From the NCBI RefSeq assembly GCF_017312405.1, contig NZ_BLTG01000046.1, positions 1-64,000 of the forward strand: a stretch of DNA of 64,000 bases, read 5' to 3'. This document shows, piece by piece, positions 32,144 through 42,062 of this stretch (positions are counted from its first letter, which is position 1; every line of letters begins with the position of its first letter). The notes beneath the pieces are model-generated. The model ran no database searches. It was given only the letters and a program-made list of their open reading frames with translations, and was not told the origin of the DNA. Made by a program: the position numbers and the translations under genes. Source of the DNA: Mycobacterium sp. PO1. Lineage in GTDB: Bacteria; Actinomycetota; Actinomycetes; Mycobacteriales; Mycobacteriaceae.

Positions 32144-34321
32144 TCACGAGTAGCGGTGTCGTTCCATCATCGACACCTGGTGGTCCCGGACGGTCTGTCC
32201 CTCCTGCGGAGAGGCCGTCCAGCGTCCGTCAGGACCCAATTCCCAGCAGCGGGTCTGCGGATCGGTAGCCGATTCGAAGATGTCGTCGAGTTGGGCGCTC
32301 AGCCGCGGATCCTTCACCTGGGCCATCACTTCCACTCGCCGGTCGAGATTACGATGCATCATGTCCGCGCTGCCGATCCAGTATTCGTCGATGGCGCGGA
32401 AATGAATGATCCGTGAATGCTCGAGGAATCGGCCCAGAATCGAGCGCACCACGATGTTCTCCGAGAACTCGGGCACGCCGGGGCGCAGCGCACAGATTCC
32501 CCGCACCACCACCTCGACCCGGACCCCGGCCTGCGAAGCCCGGTAGAGCGCGTCGATCACCTGCTCGTCGACCAACGCGTTGGCCTTCAAGCGGATCCGG
32601 CCCTCGGCGCCGTCGCGGGTCGCGGCGATCTCGCGCTCGATGCGTTCGATGATGCCCCTGCGCACCCCGTAGGGGGCCACCAACAGGTTGCGGTAGGAGT
32701 CCTTGCGCGAGTATCCGGTCAGCGAGTTGAACAGGTCGGTCAGGTCGGCGCCGATGTCGGGTGCGGCGGTCAGCAGGCCGATGTCCTCGTACAGTCGGGC
32801 CGTCTTCGGGTTGTAGTTGCCGGTTCCGACATGGCAGTAGCGCCGGATCATCGAGCCCTCGCGGCGCACCACCAGGCAGGTCTTGCAGTGCGTCTTGAGG
32901 CCGATCAACCCGTACACCACGTGCACACCGGCTTGTTCGAGAGCGCGTGCCCACCTGATGTTGGCCTGCTCGTCGAACCGCGCCTTGATCTCGACCAGCG
33001 CCACCACCTGCTTGCCGGCCTCGGCCGCGTCGATCAACGCGTTGACGATCGGGGAGTCACCGGACGTGCGGTACAGGGTCTGCTTGATCGCCAACACGTT
33101 GGGGTCGGCGGCGGCCTGTTCGATGAAGCGCTGCACCGTGGTCGAGAACGAGTCGTACGGATGGTGAACCAGCACATCACCGTCGCGCAACGCCGAGAAG
33201 ATGCTCTTGGGGGTCTCGCGTTCGCCGAATGCCGGGGGAGTGGCCGGCACGAACGGGCGGTCTTTGAGAGCCGGCCGGTCCACGCTGTACACCTGCCACA
33301 GCGAGGAGAGGTCGAGCAGGCCGGCGACCTCGACCACATCACCGGGGTCGACGTCGAGTTCGCGAAGCAGCAACTCGAGCATGCCCTCGGTCATGTCGTC
33401 GGAAACCTCCAGACGCACCGGGGAACCGAAGCGTCTACGGGCCAGCTCGCGCTCCAGGGCCTGCAGCAGGTCTTCGTCGCGGTCCTCCTCGACCTCGAAA
33501 TCCGCGTTGCGGGTGATCCGGAATGCATGATGCTCGACGATCTCCAGGCCGGGGAACAGCACCGGCAGGAATGCCGCGATGAGCTCCTCCATCGGCAGGA
33601 AGCGGACGATGCCGGGATCAGCCGAACGGTCGGACAATTCGACGAACCGATCGACGTTGTCGGGCACCTTGATGCGTGCGAAATGCTGGCCGCCGTCGTC
33701 GGGATGCTTCACCGTGATCGCCAGATTGAGACTCAGACCGCTGACGAACGGGAAGGGGTGAGCCGGATCCACCGCCAGCGGGGTGAGCACCGGGAACACC
33801 TGCTCGTGGAAATAGGTCGACAGTTCGGCGCGTTCGGCGTCGTCGAGTTCGGCCCACGTCACGATGACGATGCCCTCGTCGGCCAACGCCGGGCGCACGC
33901 TCTCGAGGAACACCCTCGAGTGGCGGCCGGCGATCTGCCGGGTGCGTTCACTGATGCGGCGCAGCTGTTCGCGCGGCGACAGGCCGTCCGCCGAGCGCAC
34001 CGACAACCCCATCTCGTCGCGGCGCTTCAACCCGGCGACGCGCACCATGTAGAACTCGTCGAGGTTGGAGGCGAAGATCGCCAGGAACTTCAGCCGTTCC
34101 AGCAGCGGCAGGCTCGGGTCGGCGGCCAGCGCGAGGACCCGGGCATTGAAGTCGAGCCAACTCAACTCGCGGTTAAGGTAACGGTCTTCCGGCAGGGGGT
34201 TCTCCACCTGCGGCGGGGTCGCCGCCGGTGGTGCCTCCGGCGCGGGCCCGACCCCCGCCGTGATCATCGGCAGGCCGTTCGTCGCTTCGGGACTATCCGG
34301 TCGCGTCTGCGCTTCGGTCAT
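32144..34321 (-). CDS. ppk1: Polyphosphate kinase 1
   Basis: Synthesises inorganic polyphosphate from ATP. The 725-residue protein has the N domain ([19 protein letters not shown]), the head domain, and the two catalytic domains with [30 protein letters not shown], the phospho-histidine region [16 protein letters not shown], and [17 protein letters not shown]. An N-terminal extension of about 45 residues rich in Pro/Ala precedes the conserved part. ATG at 34321. It is transcribed with mutT1 downstream; fbiD is 34 bp upstream on the same strand. Confidence 0.96.
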   Translation of the reverse strand: MTEAQTRPDSPEATNGLPMITAGVGPAPEAPPAATPPQVENPLPEDRYLNRELSWLDFNARVLALAADPSLPLLERLKFLAIFASNLDEFYMVRVAGLKRRDEMGLSVRSADGLSPREQLRRISERTRQIAGRHSRVFLESVRPALADEGIVIVTWAELDDAERAELSTYFHEQVFPVLTPLAVDPAHPFPFVSGLSLNLAITVKHPDDGGQHFARIKVPDNVDRFVELSDRSADPGIVRFLPMEELIAAFLPVLFPGLEIVEHHAFRITRNADFEVEEDRDEDLLQALERELARRRFGSPVRLEVSDDMTEGMLELLLRELDVDPGDVVEVAGLLDLSSLWQVYSVDRPALKDRPFVPATPPAFGERETPKSIFSALRDGDVLVHHPYDSFSTTVQRFIEQAAADPNVLAIKQTLYRTSGDSPIVNALIDAAEAGKQVVALVEIKARFDEQANIRWARALEQAGVHVVYGLIGLKTHCKTCLVVRREGSMIRRYCHVGTGNYNPKTARLYEDIGLLTAAPDIGADLTDLFNSLTGYSRKDSYRNLLVAPYGVRRGIIERIEREIAATRDGAEGRIRLKANALVDEQVIDALYRASQAGVRVEVVVRGICALRPGVPEFSENIVVRSILGRFLEHSRIIHFRAIDEYWIGSADMMHRNLDRRVEVMAQVKDPRLSAQLDDIFESATDPQTRCWELGPDGRWTASPQEGQTVRDHQVSMMERHRYS

Positions 34322-34355
34322 GGCACTGATGATCCCCTATCTGTCGGCCCTCCTG

Positions 34356-35066
<711 letters not shown>

Positions 35067-35079
35067 CTACGCTGAAGCC

Positions 35080-36075
35080 GTGGTCGAGGCGGCGGTGATG
35101 GGTGCGGGTGCGTGGGGATCAGCCCTGGCCAAAGTGCTGGCCGATGCAGGCAACCGCGTGACACTGTGGGCCCGTCGCCCGGAGCTGGCCGACGAGATCA
35201 ATCGCACTCACCGCAACCCCGACTACCTCGATGTGACGTTGCCCTCCACGATCCGCGCCACCAGCGATCACACCGAAGCGCTCGCCGGTGCCTGCACGGT
35301 GCTGCTCGCGGTCCCGTCGCAGTCGCTGCGGGCCAACCTGACGAGTTGGTCCGACTGCATCGGGCCCGATGCGACACTGGTCAGCCTCGCCAAGGGCATC
35401 GAACTGGACACCCTGATGCGGATGAGCCAGGTCATCACCCAGGTGACCGGTGCCGATCCGGCCCGGGTCGCTGCGCTCACCGGTCCGAATCTGGCCAGCG
35501 AGATCGCGCGCGAGCAGCCGGCCGCCACCGTGGTGGCATGCAGTGACTCCGGCCGGGCAGTAGCCGTGCAGCGGGCACTGGCCACCGGGTATTTCCGCCC
35601 CTACACCAATTCCGACGTCATCGGCGCCGAGGTCGGGGGTGCCTGCAAGAACGTCATCGCGCTGGCCTGCGGCATGGCTGCCGGTTCGGGTCTGGGAGAG
35701 AACACGGCGGCGGCCATCATCACCCGCGGCCTTGCCGAGATCATGCGGCTGGGAATCGCCTTGGGTGCCAAGCCCGCCACGCTGGCCGGGCTCGCCGGTA
35801 TCGGGGATCTCGTGGCGACCTGCATGTCGGAGCATTCGCGCAACAGGTCGTTCGGTGAGCGGCTGGGCCGTGGCGGCACCATGCAGGCGGCGATGGCCGC
35901 CACCGGAGGTCATGTCGCCGAAGGCGTCACCTCCTGTCAGTCGGTGCTCGCCCTGGCCGCCAGCTACGACGTCGAGATGCCGCTGACCGAGGCCGTGCAC
36001 CGCGTGTGCCACAGGGGACTGTCCGTCGACGAGGCGGTGGCGCTGCTCCTCGGCCGTTCCACCAAGCCGGAGTAG
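35080..36075 (+). CDS. gpsA: Glycerol-3-phosphate dehydrogenase [NAD(P)+]
   Basis: Makes sn-glycerol 3-phosphate from dihydroxyacetone phosphate for phospholipid synthesis. The 331-residue enzyme has the Rossmann motif [46 protein letters not shown] and the catalytic segment [20 protein letters not shown] at 35080 is the first codon before the conserved [11 protein letters not shown]. Equivalent to Rv2982c (gpdA2). The downstream PLP gene starts 4 bp after its stop. Confidence 0.95.
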   Translation: MVEAAVMGAGAWGSALAKVLADAGNRVTLWARRPELADEINRTHRNPDYLDVTLPSTIRATSDHTEALAGACTVLLAVPSQSLRANLTSWSDCIGPDATLVSLAKGIELDTLMRMSQVITQVTGADPARVAALTGPNLASEIAREQPAATVVACSDSGRAVAVQRALATGYFRPYTNSDVIGAEVGGACKNVIALACGMAAGSGLGENTAAAIITRGLAEIMRLGIALGAKPATLAGLAGIGDLVATCMSEHSRNRSFGERLGRGGTMQAAMAATGGHVAEGVTSCQSVLALAASYDVEMPLTEAVHRVCHRGLSVDEAVALLLGRSTKPE

Positions 36076-36079
36076 CGCC

Positions 36080-37189
36080 ATGGCCCGGGCGCACGGAGAC
36101 TCCACTCGCAGTGTGAAAGCCGTTGGCACCGAACCGATTCCTGGTTCTCCCATTGGCCCGGTGCCGACTTCGGCGGCGGCCTATCACCTGTCGCGCGACG
36201 AGGACGCCGGTGTGGACACCTACGGTCGGGCGTCCAATCCGTCGTGGCGGCATCTGGAGTCGGCGCTGGCCCAACTCGAGGGCGCCGCCGCTGCGGTGAC
36301 ATTCGGTTCGGGCATGGCCGCCCTGTCGGCGGTGTTGCGGATCCTGGCCGAGCCGGGGCGCACCGTCGTCGTCCCCGCCGACGGGTACTACCAGGTGCGC
36401 GCGTACGCCGAGGAATTCCTGGCCGCCCGCGGAGCGAAGGTGGTCCAGGCGAGCTGCGCAGAGATGTGCGACGCGGCCGTCGGCGCCGACGTGGTGCTCG
36501 CCGAGACGCCGTCGAATCCCGGTCTCGATGTCGTCGACCTGCATCGCCTCGCGCTGACCTGCCGGTCGCAGGGCACAGTGCTCGTCGTCGACAACACCAC
36601 CGCGACGCCCCTGGGCCAGCAACCGTTGTCCCTGGGCGCCGACCTGGTGGTCGGCAGCGCCACCAAAGCGCTCTCCGGTCACCACGACGTCCTGGCCGGT
36701 TACGTCGCCGGCAGCCACCCCGACCTCATCGAGCGGGTGCTGCGCGAGCGGCTGCTGGCCGGTTCGATTCTCGGCGCCTTCGAAGCGTGGCTGGTGCTGC
36801 GCAGCCTGGGTTCGGCCGGTCTGAGGTTAGAGCGTCAATGCCACAACGCTGCTGCGGTGGCGCTGATGCTCAGCGCCCACCCCTCGGTGCGTTCCGTGCG
36901 CTATCCCGGCCTGCCCGATGATCCGTCGCATGCGGTCGCCGCAGCGCAGATGCGCCGCTTCGGAGGGTTGGTGTCGGTGGAGCTGGCCGACGCCGAGGCG
37001 GTGCACGCGTTGGTCGAACGCAGTCAACTGCTGGTCGCGGCGACGTCCTTCGGCGGAATCCACTCCTCGGTGGACCGCCGCGCGCGGTGGGGTGATCCGG
37101 TCAGCGCCGGTTTCGCCCGGATCTCTCTGGGAATCGAGGACACCGACGACCTGCTCAGCGACCTCGACGAGGCGCTCAGCGCCCTGTGA
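36080..37189 (+). CDS. Cystathionine gamma-lyase/synthase-type PLP enzyme
   Basis: Member (369 aa) of the Cys/Met-metabolism PLP family (fold type I). Tyr48 and Arg50 in DTYGR match the phosphate-binding residues of the neighbouring subunit; Asp171 in LVVDNTTATP contacts the pyridine; Lys196 in VGSATKALSGHHDV forms the Schiff base. The family includes cystathionine gamma-lyase and gamma-synthase; the lyase reading is favoured by similarity to annotated mycobacterial neighbours but is not proven. ATG at 36080, 4 bp after gpsA, and 52 bp before ddlA. Confidence 0.85.
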   Translation: MARAHGDSTRSVKAVGTEPIPGSPIGPVPTSAAAYHLSRDEDAGVDTYGRASNPSWRHLESALAQLEGAAAAVTFGSGMAALSAVLRILAEPGRTVVVPADGYYQVRAYAEEFLAARGAKVVQASCAEMCDAAVGADVVLAETPSNPGLDVVDLHRLALTCRSQGTVLVVDNTTATPLGQQPLSLGADLVVGSATKALSGHHDVLAGYVAGSHPDLIERVLRERLLAGSILGAFEAWLVLRSLGSAGLRLERQCHNAAAVALMLSAHPSVRSVRYPGLPDDPSHAVAAAQMRRFGGLVSVELADAEAVHALVERSQLLVAATSFGGIHSSVDRRARWGDPVSAGFARISLGIEDTDDLLSDLDEALSAL

Positions 37190-37241
37190 CGTCTCAGGCG
37201 AGGCCCGCGGCCGCGAGGCCGGACGGTAGCCTCTCTAGGTT

Positions 37242-38345
37242 GTGACTGCCCGCACCCGTGTCGCCGTCGTCTACGGCGGCCGCAGCTCCGAGCACGCGAT
37301 CTCCTGCGTCTCGGCTGGCAGCATCCTGCGCAACCTCGACCCCGAGCGCTTCGAGGTGGTCGCCGTCGGCATCACCCCCGAGGGGTCCTGGGTGCTCACT
37401 GACGCCAAGCCCGAGACGCTGGCCATCACCGACGGCACGCTGCCCGGGGTGAGTGGCGCGTCGGGAACCGAGTTGGCGCTGGCCGCCGACCCCGGCCGGC
37501 GGGGTCAGCTGGTGTCGCTGGGACAGGGCGCCGGCGAGATGCTGGCCGCCGTCGACGTGGTATTCCCCGTGCTGCACGGACCCTATGGCGAGGACGGCAC
37601 CATCCAGGGCCTGCTCGAACTGGCGGGCGTGCCGTACGTGGGGGCCGGGGTGCTGGCGTCGGCGGCCGGGATGGACAAAGAATTCACCAAGAAGTTGTGG
37701 GCGGCCGAGGGGCTGCCGATCGGCGATCATGTGGTGCTGCGTCCGAAACGGGCCACGCTGTCGTTGGAGGAGCAGGAGCGCCTCGGCCTACCGGTCTTCG
37801 TCAAACCCGCCCGCGGCGGCTCGTCGATCGGCGTCAGCCGGGTCGACAGCTGGGATCAGCTGCCCGCAGCCATCGACGCGGCCCGCCGGCACGATCCGAA
37901 GGTCATCGTCGAAGCCGCAGTGGCCGGTCGCGAGCTCGAGTGCGGCGTGCTCGAGTTCCCGGACGGACGCATCGAGGCGAGCACGGTCGGTGAGATCCGG
38001 GTCGCCGGTGTGCGGGGCCGGGAAGACGGTTTCTACGACTTCGAGACGAAATACCTGGAGGACGGCGCCGAACTCGACGTGCCGGCCAAGGTCGACGACG
38101 GCGTCGCCGAGCAGATCCGCGCGTTGGCGGTTCGTGCGTTCACGGCGATGGACTGCCAGGGTCTGGCCCGCGTCGACTTCTTCCTCACCGACAACGGCCC
38201 GGTGATCAACGAGATCAACACCATGCCGGGATTCACCACCATCTCGATGTACCCGCGGATGTGGGCGGCCAGTGGGGTGGATTACCCGACCCTGCTCGCC
38301 ACGATGGTCGACACCGCCATCGCCCGGGGCACCGGTCTGCGCTGA
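37242..38345 (+). CDS. ddlA: D-alanine--D-alanine ligase
   Basis: ATP-grasp enzyme that joins two D-alanines for peptidoglycan; the target of D-cycloserine. The 367-residue product shows [53 protein letters not shown] and [19 protein letters not shown] (Mg-binding Glu/Asn). GTG at 37242. The 3' flank carries short tandem repeats before the convergent DUF3515 gene. Confidence 0.97.
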   Translation: MTARTRVAVVYGGRSSEHAISCVSAGSILRNLDPERFEVVAVGITPEGSWVLTDAKPETLAITDGTLPGVSGASGTELALAADPGRRGQLVSLGQGAGEMLAAVDVVFPVLHGPYGEDGTIQGLLELAGVPYVGAGVLASAAGMDKEFTKKLWAAEGLPIGDHVVLRPKRATLSLEEQERLGLPVFVKPARGGSSIGVSRVDSWDQLPAAIDAARRHDPKVIVEAAVAGRELECGVLEFPDGRIEASTVGEIRVAGVRGREDGFYDFETKYLEDGAELDVPAKVDDGVAEQIRALAVRAFTAMDCQGLARVDFFLTDNGPVINEINTMPGFTTISMYPRMWAASGVDYPTLLATMVDTAIARGTGLR

Positions 38346-38429
38346 GTACTCGCCGGGTGTGCGGGGAGTGCGCTGAGTACTCGCCGGTTGTGCGGGGATT
38401 GCGCCGAGAACTCGCCGAGCGTGCATGTG
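38339..38429. repeat. Three tandem 30-31-bp repeats after ddlA
   Basis: Units begin at 38339, 38369 and 38400 with consensus TGCGCTGAGTACTCGCCGGG plus TGTGCGGGGA; the third is diverged (GCGCCGAGAACTCGCCGAGCG). The first unit covers the ddlA stop codon. A further inverted relative, GCTGAGTTCACGCTCGGCGC, occupies 38456-38475. No coding function is seen in this 132-bp gap. Confidence 0.7.
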
Positions 38430-38477
38430 GTGCGAAATCCCGGCCCGGAGTTCGCGCTGAGTTCACGCTCGGCGCGA

Positions 38478-39128
38478 CTACCGCGCCGGTGCCGGATCGA
38501 TCGGTTGTGCCGGCAACGTCTCGGCGATCGCCGCGGAGAGCCGCTGGATGGGCGTGGGTCCGGAGCCGGCGGGCAGCGTGAGTGCCACGTACACCGGCCG
38601 ATCCACTGCGAACCAGGTGCTGCGACCCGCCCCTGCTCCGCCCGCTCCGGCTTCGTCCGCTCCGGCGTCACCCGCCCCTGCTTCGCCCGCTCCGGCTTCA
38701 CCCGCCCCTGCTTCGCCCGCTCCGGCGTCACCCGCCCCTGCTTCGCCCACCCGGAACCACTGCACCGCATCCACCATCTGCAGCGGCGCACCGACGACGA
38801 ACTCGGCGGGGCGGTCCAAACCGCAGCGCAGAATCAGGGCCTCACCCCCGGCGTCGGATTGCCAGGCCGCGGTGCCCGCCGGCGCCGGCTCGACCACCGG
38901 GGCGCGCTGATAGTCGCCCAGCTGGTCGGGCAGCGCATCCATGAGAGCGCCGCATTCGGGGCTCTCGGCGCGGGGGGCGGGCACGGTGGAGATCGCGACC
39001 GGTTCCTGCGCGGGCTGACGCTGCTGCACCGCGGCGACCGCCAGAACCGCGACCACCGCGCCGACCGCGACGACGAGCGCGACGATCAACACCGGTTTGG
39101 GCGGGCCGTCACCGCTCTGGCTGCTCAC
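38478..39128 (-). CDS. DUF3515 membrane-anchored protein with a repeat insertion
   Basis: A 216-residue protein: one N-terminal transmembrane helix (VLIVALVVAVGAVVAVLAVAA, about residues 13-33) and an extracytoplasmic DUF3515 domain with CGALMDALPDQLGDY and ALILRCGLDRPAEFV, two cysteines that may pair. Within the domain, after VQWFRV, about 40 residues of Glu/Ala/Gly (GAGEAGAGEAG) encoded by tandem 30-bp repeats separate it from the conserved tail STWFAVDRPVYVALTLP. The insertion is unusual for the family. Corresponds to Rv2980; function unknown. ATG at 39128. Confidence 0.8.
   Translation of the reverse strand: MSSQSGDGPPKPVLIVALVVAVGAVVAVLAVAAVQQRQPAQEPVAISTVPAPRAESPECGALMDALPDQLGDYQRAPVVEPAPAGTAAWQSDAGGEALILRCGLDRPAEFVVGAPLQMVDAVQWFRVGEAGAGDAGAGEAGAGEAGAGEAGAGDAGADEAGAGGAGAGRSTWFAVDRPVYVALTLPAGSGPTPIQRLSAAIAETLPAQPIDPAPAR
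38641..38750 (-). repeat. 30-bp tandem repeat within the DUF3515 gene
   Basis: Units start at 38641, 38671, 38701 and 38731 (last partial), each encoding GEAGAGEAGA-like decapeptides on the minus strand. The 38671 and 38701 copies differ by a single base. All lengths are multiples of three, so the reading frame is kept. Confidence 0.85.
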
Positions 39129-39138
39129 CCGCCAAACT

Positions 39139-39381
39139 CTAGGGTGCCGCCCCGTCGGCGATCGGGCAGGTCAACGTCCGGGTGATACCGGGCACCTGCT
39201 GGACACCGGGCACCACCGAGGACGTCAGCTCGGCCAGTGTCGGCGCACCGACGCGGACCACCACGTCGTAGGGGCCGGTGACGTATTCCGACGACAGCAC
39301 ACCGGTCAGGCCCGCGAGCTGCTTGGCGACGACTTCGGCGCGACCGACCTCGGTCTGGATCAGAACGAAAGCCTCGACCAC
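39139..39381 (-). CDS. Lrp/AsnC ligand-binding (RAM) domain protein
   Basis: An 80-residue stand-alone RAM domain: VEAFVLIQTEVGRAEVVAKQ, then GVLSSEYVTGPYDVVVRVGA and a final strand GITRTLTCPI. Full Lrp/AsnC regulators carry an N-terminal helix-turn-helix; this one lacks it, so it probably binds amino acids or oligomerises without binding DNA. GTG at 39381 has GGAGG about 9 bp upstream. It is 10 bp upstream of the DUF3515 gene and divergent from thiL. Confidence 0.83.
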   Translation of the reverse strand: MVEAFVLIQTEVGRAEVVAKQLAGLTGVLSSEYVTGPYDVVVRVGAPTLAELTSSVVPGVQQVPGITRTLTCPIADGAAP

Positions 39382-39497
39382 GCCGCAACACCTCCATCTG
39401 GCTGCATAGACTCCACGCCGCAGGAGCCAAACGTACCGCAGGTGCGTCCGGTGTTCAGGGCACGCGGCAGTGCGCGGGCGACGAGAGGAATCCACAG

Positions 39498-40472
39498 ATG
39501 ACCGGCGATGGTCCCGGCGCGACGCTGGCGGAGTCGGGTGAGTTCGCCGTCATCGACCGGTTGGTGGCGGGTCGTCGCCAGCCGCCATGGGTTCCGCTCG
39601 GACCCGGTGACGACGCTGCAGTCATCGCCTGCCCGGACGGACGCACCGTGGTGAGCACCGACATGCTCGTCGAGGACCGCCATTTCCGCCTGGATTGGTC
39701 GTCGCCCCACGACGTCGGTCGCAAGGCCATCGCCCAGAACGCGGCCGACATCGAGGCGATGGGCGGGCGCGCAACCGCATTCGTCGTCGGCTTCGCCGCG
39801 CCGGGACACACGCTCACCGCGCATGCGGTCGACGTGGCCGACGGCATGTGGCACGAAGCGGATCTGTTGGGTGCCGGCATCGTCGGCGGTGACCTGGTGT
39901 CCGGCCCGCAGTGGGTGGTGTCGGTGACGGCGCTGGGCGATCTCGGCGGACGGGCTCCGGTGCGGCGCAATGGCGCCCGTCCCGGGGACGTCATCGCGCT
40001 TATCGGGGAGCCGGGCCGCTCGCACGCCGGATACGAATTGTGGCGCAACGGAATCGAACAGTTCGACGAACTGCGCCGACGGCACCTCGTGCCGCAACCG
40101 CCGTACGGGCAAGGCGAGGTCGCCGCGCGCACGGGTGCGACGTCGATGACCGACGTCTCCGACGGTTTACTGGCCGACCTCGGGCACATCGCCTCCGCAT
40201 CCGAGGTTTCCGTCGACATCTCGCTGGACCTGCTCGCTGCCGACCTCGACGCTGTCGCCGCGGCGGGCGCGGTGGTCGGCGCCGATGTCCGGCAGTGGGT
40301 GCTGGGCGGCGGCGAAGACCACGCGCTGGTCGCGACCTTCCCCGCGGATCCGCCCCCCGGCTGGCGGCGCATCGGTCGCGTGCGGGATCACACGGGTTCG
40401 CAGCCACAGGTCACCGTCGACGGTGTCCCGTGGCACGGCACCGCGGGCTGGGAGTCGTTCCGGGTCGACTAG
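39498..40472 (+). CDS. thiL: Thiamine-monophosphate kinase
   Basis: Last step of thiamine diphosphate synthesis. The 324-residue PurM-like enzyme shows [59 protein letters not shown] and [16 protein letters not shown], with the aspartates that bind Mg-ATP. ATG at 39498 after GAGAGGAA. ung follows 11 bp downstream. ThDP is required by IlvB, and a TPP riboswitch occurs 9 kb away. Confidence 0.95.
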   Translation: MTGDGPGATLAESGEFAVIDRLVAGRRQPPWVPLGPGDDAAVIACPDGRTVVSTDMLVEDRHFRLDWSSPHDVGRKAIAQNAADIEAMGGRATAFVVGFAAPGHTLTAHAVDVADGMWHEADLLGAGIVGGDLVSGPQWVVSVTALGDLGGRAPVRRNGARPGDVIALIGEPGRSHAGYELWRNGIEQFDELRRRHLVPQPPYGQGEVAARTGATSMTDVSDGLLADLGHIASASEVSVDISLDLLAADLDAVAAAGAVVGADVRQWVLGGGEDHALVATFPADPPPGWRRIGRVRDHTGSQPQVTVDGVPWHGTAGWESFRVD

Positions 40473-40483
40473 GTTGGCCTGTC

Positions 40484-41161
40484 GTGACGGCACGCCCACT
40501 TACCGAGTTGATCGATCAGTCCTGGGCCGACGCCCTGCAACCGGTCCAAGCCCAGGTGGCGGCGATGGGCGAATTCCTGCGCGCCGAACTGGCCGCAGGA
40601 CATCGCTATCTGCCGGCCGGCCCGAACATCTTGCGGGCCTTCACCTTTCCGTTGGACCAGGTGCGGGTGCTGATCGTCGGCCAGGACCCCTATCCGACGC
40701 CGGGTCACGCCGTCGGGTTGAGTTTCTCGGTGGCGCCCGACGTTCGGCCGCTGCCACGCAGCTTGGCCAACATCTTCACCGAATATTGCGCTGACCTCGG
40801 ACACCCCGCGCCCACCTCCGGTGACCTGACACCCTGGTCGCACCAAGGTGTGATGTTGCTCAACAGGGTGCTGACAGTGCGTCCGGGCGAACCGGCGTCG
40901 CACCGGGGTAAAGGCTGGGAGGCCGTCACCGAATGCGCCATCAGGGCCTTGGTGGCACGGCGTCAGCCGTTGGTGGCAGTGCTGTGGGGGCGTGACGCGG
41001 CCACGCTGAAGCCGATGCTGGGGGACACCGCGTCCATCGAGTCGGCGCATCCGTCACCGTTGTCCGCTTCGCGCGGCTTCTTCGGATCCAAGCCGTTCAG
41101 CCGTGCGAACGAATTACTGGAGAAGATGGGCGCCGACCCGGTGGACTGGCGGTTGCCCTGA
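40484..41161 (+). CDS. ung: Uracil-DNA glycosylase
   Basis: Removes uracil from DNA. The 225-residue family 1 enzyme shows the water-activating motif [20 protein letters not shown], a conserved PSHQ-like region [14 protein letters not shown] and the minor-groove loop [23 protein letters not shown] at 40484. It ends convergently with the lipoprotein gene, 5 bp apart. Confidence 0.96.
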   Translation: MTARPLTELIDQSWADALQPVQAQVAAMGEFLRAELAAGHRYLPAGPNILRAFTFPLDQVRVLIVGQDPYPTPGHAVGLSFSVAPDVRPLPRSLANIFTEYCADLGHPAPTSGDLTPWSHQGVMLLNRVLTVRPGEPASHRGKGWEAVTECAIRALVARRQPLVAVLWGRDAATLKPMLGDTASIESAHPSPLSASRGFFGSKPFSRANELLEKMGADPVDWRLP

Positions 41162-41166
41162 CGAGA

Positions 41167-41511
41167 TCAGGGCACCGGCGACGGAGTCACCTCAGGCATC
41201 TCCGGTGACGGCACGTCGACCGACGGCATGTCCGGTGACGGCACATCCACTGACGGCATGTCCGGGGACGGCACGTCGACCGACGGCATGGTCGGTGACG
41301 GCACGTCGACGTCCGGCGAGGGAACCTCGATGGTGTTCTCACCCTCGGTCGTCTCGGACGTGGTTTCCGTCGTCTCGGTGGTCGTCGTGCTGTCGTTGGC
41401 TGAGTCATCACCGCATGCCGCCAACAACCATCCCGCGGCGAGAGCCCCGGAGACAGCGATCAGAGCGTGGCGAGAGATTCCGGCGTGCAACATCTGCGTG
41501 CTCATTCCCAT
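41167..41511 (-). CDS. Small repeat-containing lipoprotein
   Basis: A 114-residue exported protein. A signal peptide ends in the lipobox LLAAC, followed by an acidic Ser/Thr stretch (GDDSANDSTTTTETTETTSE) and a proline-rich tail made of decapeptide repeats VDVPSPDMPS. It has no recognisable enzymatic domain and is mostly disordered, perhaps a wall-spanning linker. ATG at 41511 or 41505. The tail is encoded by four 30-bp tandem repeats, so length is likely strain-variable. No named homologue recognised. Confidence 0.72.
   Translation of the reverse strand: MGMSTQMLHAGISRHALIAVSGALAAGWLLAACGDDSANDSTTTTETTETTSETTEGENTIEVPSPDVDVPSPTMPSVDVPSPDMPSVDVPSPDMPSVDVPSPEMPEVTPSPVP
41195..41314 (-). repeat. 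30-bp tandem repeat (four copies) in the lipoprotein gene
   Basis: Units begin at 41195, 41225, 41255 and 41285 with consensus GGCATGTCCGGTGACGGCAC plus GTCGACCGAC. They encode the decapeptide PSVDVPSPDM on the minus strand. Copies differ by one to a few bases. Confidence 0.88.
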
Positions 41512-41601
41512 CCGGCAGGGCCGAGTGCCCCGCCTCAAGGAAATGCGTTACCCGCAAAAACCGCCGGTAAACGAGCGGACGTCACACCGGCGGGAACGCG
41601 C

Positions 41602-41796
41602 TCAGCCCCGGCTGACCTTGCCGGCCTTGAGGCAGGAGGTGCAGACGTTGACACGCTGCTTGTTGCCGCCGGGGCGCGTCACGGCGCGCACGGACTGGAT
41701 GTTCGGATCCCACCGGCGGCTGGTCCGGCGATGGGAGTGTGACACCGACTTGCCGAAGCCGGGGCCCTTCCCGCAGATCTCGCACACGGCAGCCAT
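41602..41796 (-). CDS. rpmB: 50S ribosomal protein L28, zinc-binding (C+) form
   Basis: Ribosomal protein of 64 aa with the L28 core [19 protein letters not shown]. It retains both CxxC pairs (Cys5/Cys8 and Cys52/Cys55), so it is the zinc-containing paralogue used in zinc-replete cells, rather than the zinc-free paralogue that mycobacteria induce under Zur control. ATG at 41796. It is divergent from the DAK2 gene across 266 bp, in which no other gene is seen. Confidence 0.95.
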   Translation of the reverse strand: MAAVCEICGKGPGFGKSVSHSHRRTSRRWDPNIQSVRAVTRPGGNKQRVNVCTSCLKAGKVSRG

Positions 41797-42062
41797 AAGT
41801 AGAACTCCTCGATATCAGTACGTGGGGTCTGGGTCCTGGGGCCGCAGCTGACCGCGGCTCGACCCGACAACCCGACCAGAATACCGACCGGTGCAGTGAT
41901 CACCAAAAAAGCGGCCGCACCGTCGCCATCCACAGCGGCGCCCCCTCCATTCACAGCTCCTCAACGGCAGCACGCGGCGCTGTCCGCGGCACTGGCTAGG
42001 CTGGCGCCCACGGCGTCAGCGCGGGGCTGGGTCGCGGGAGCCGCAGGTGTCTGGAGGTGGCG

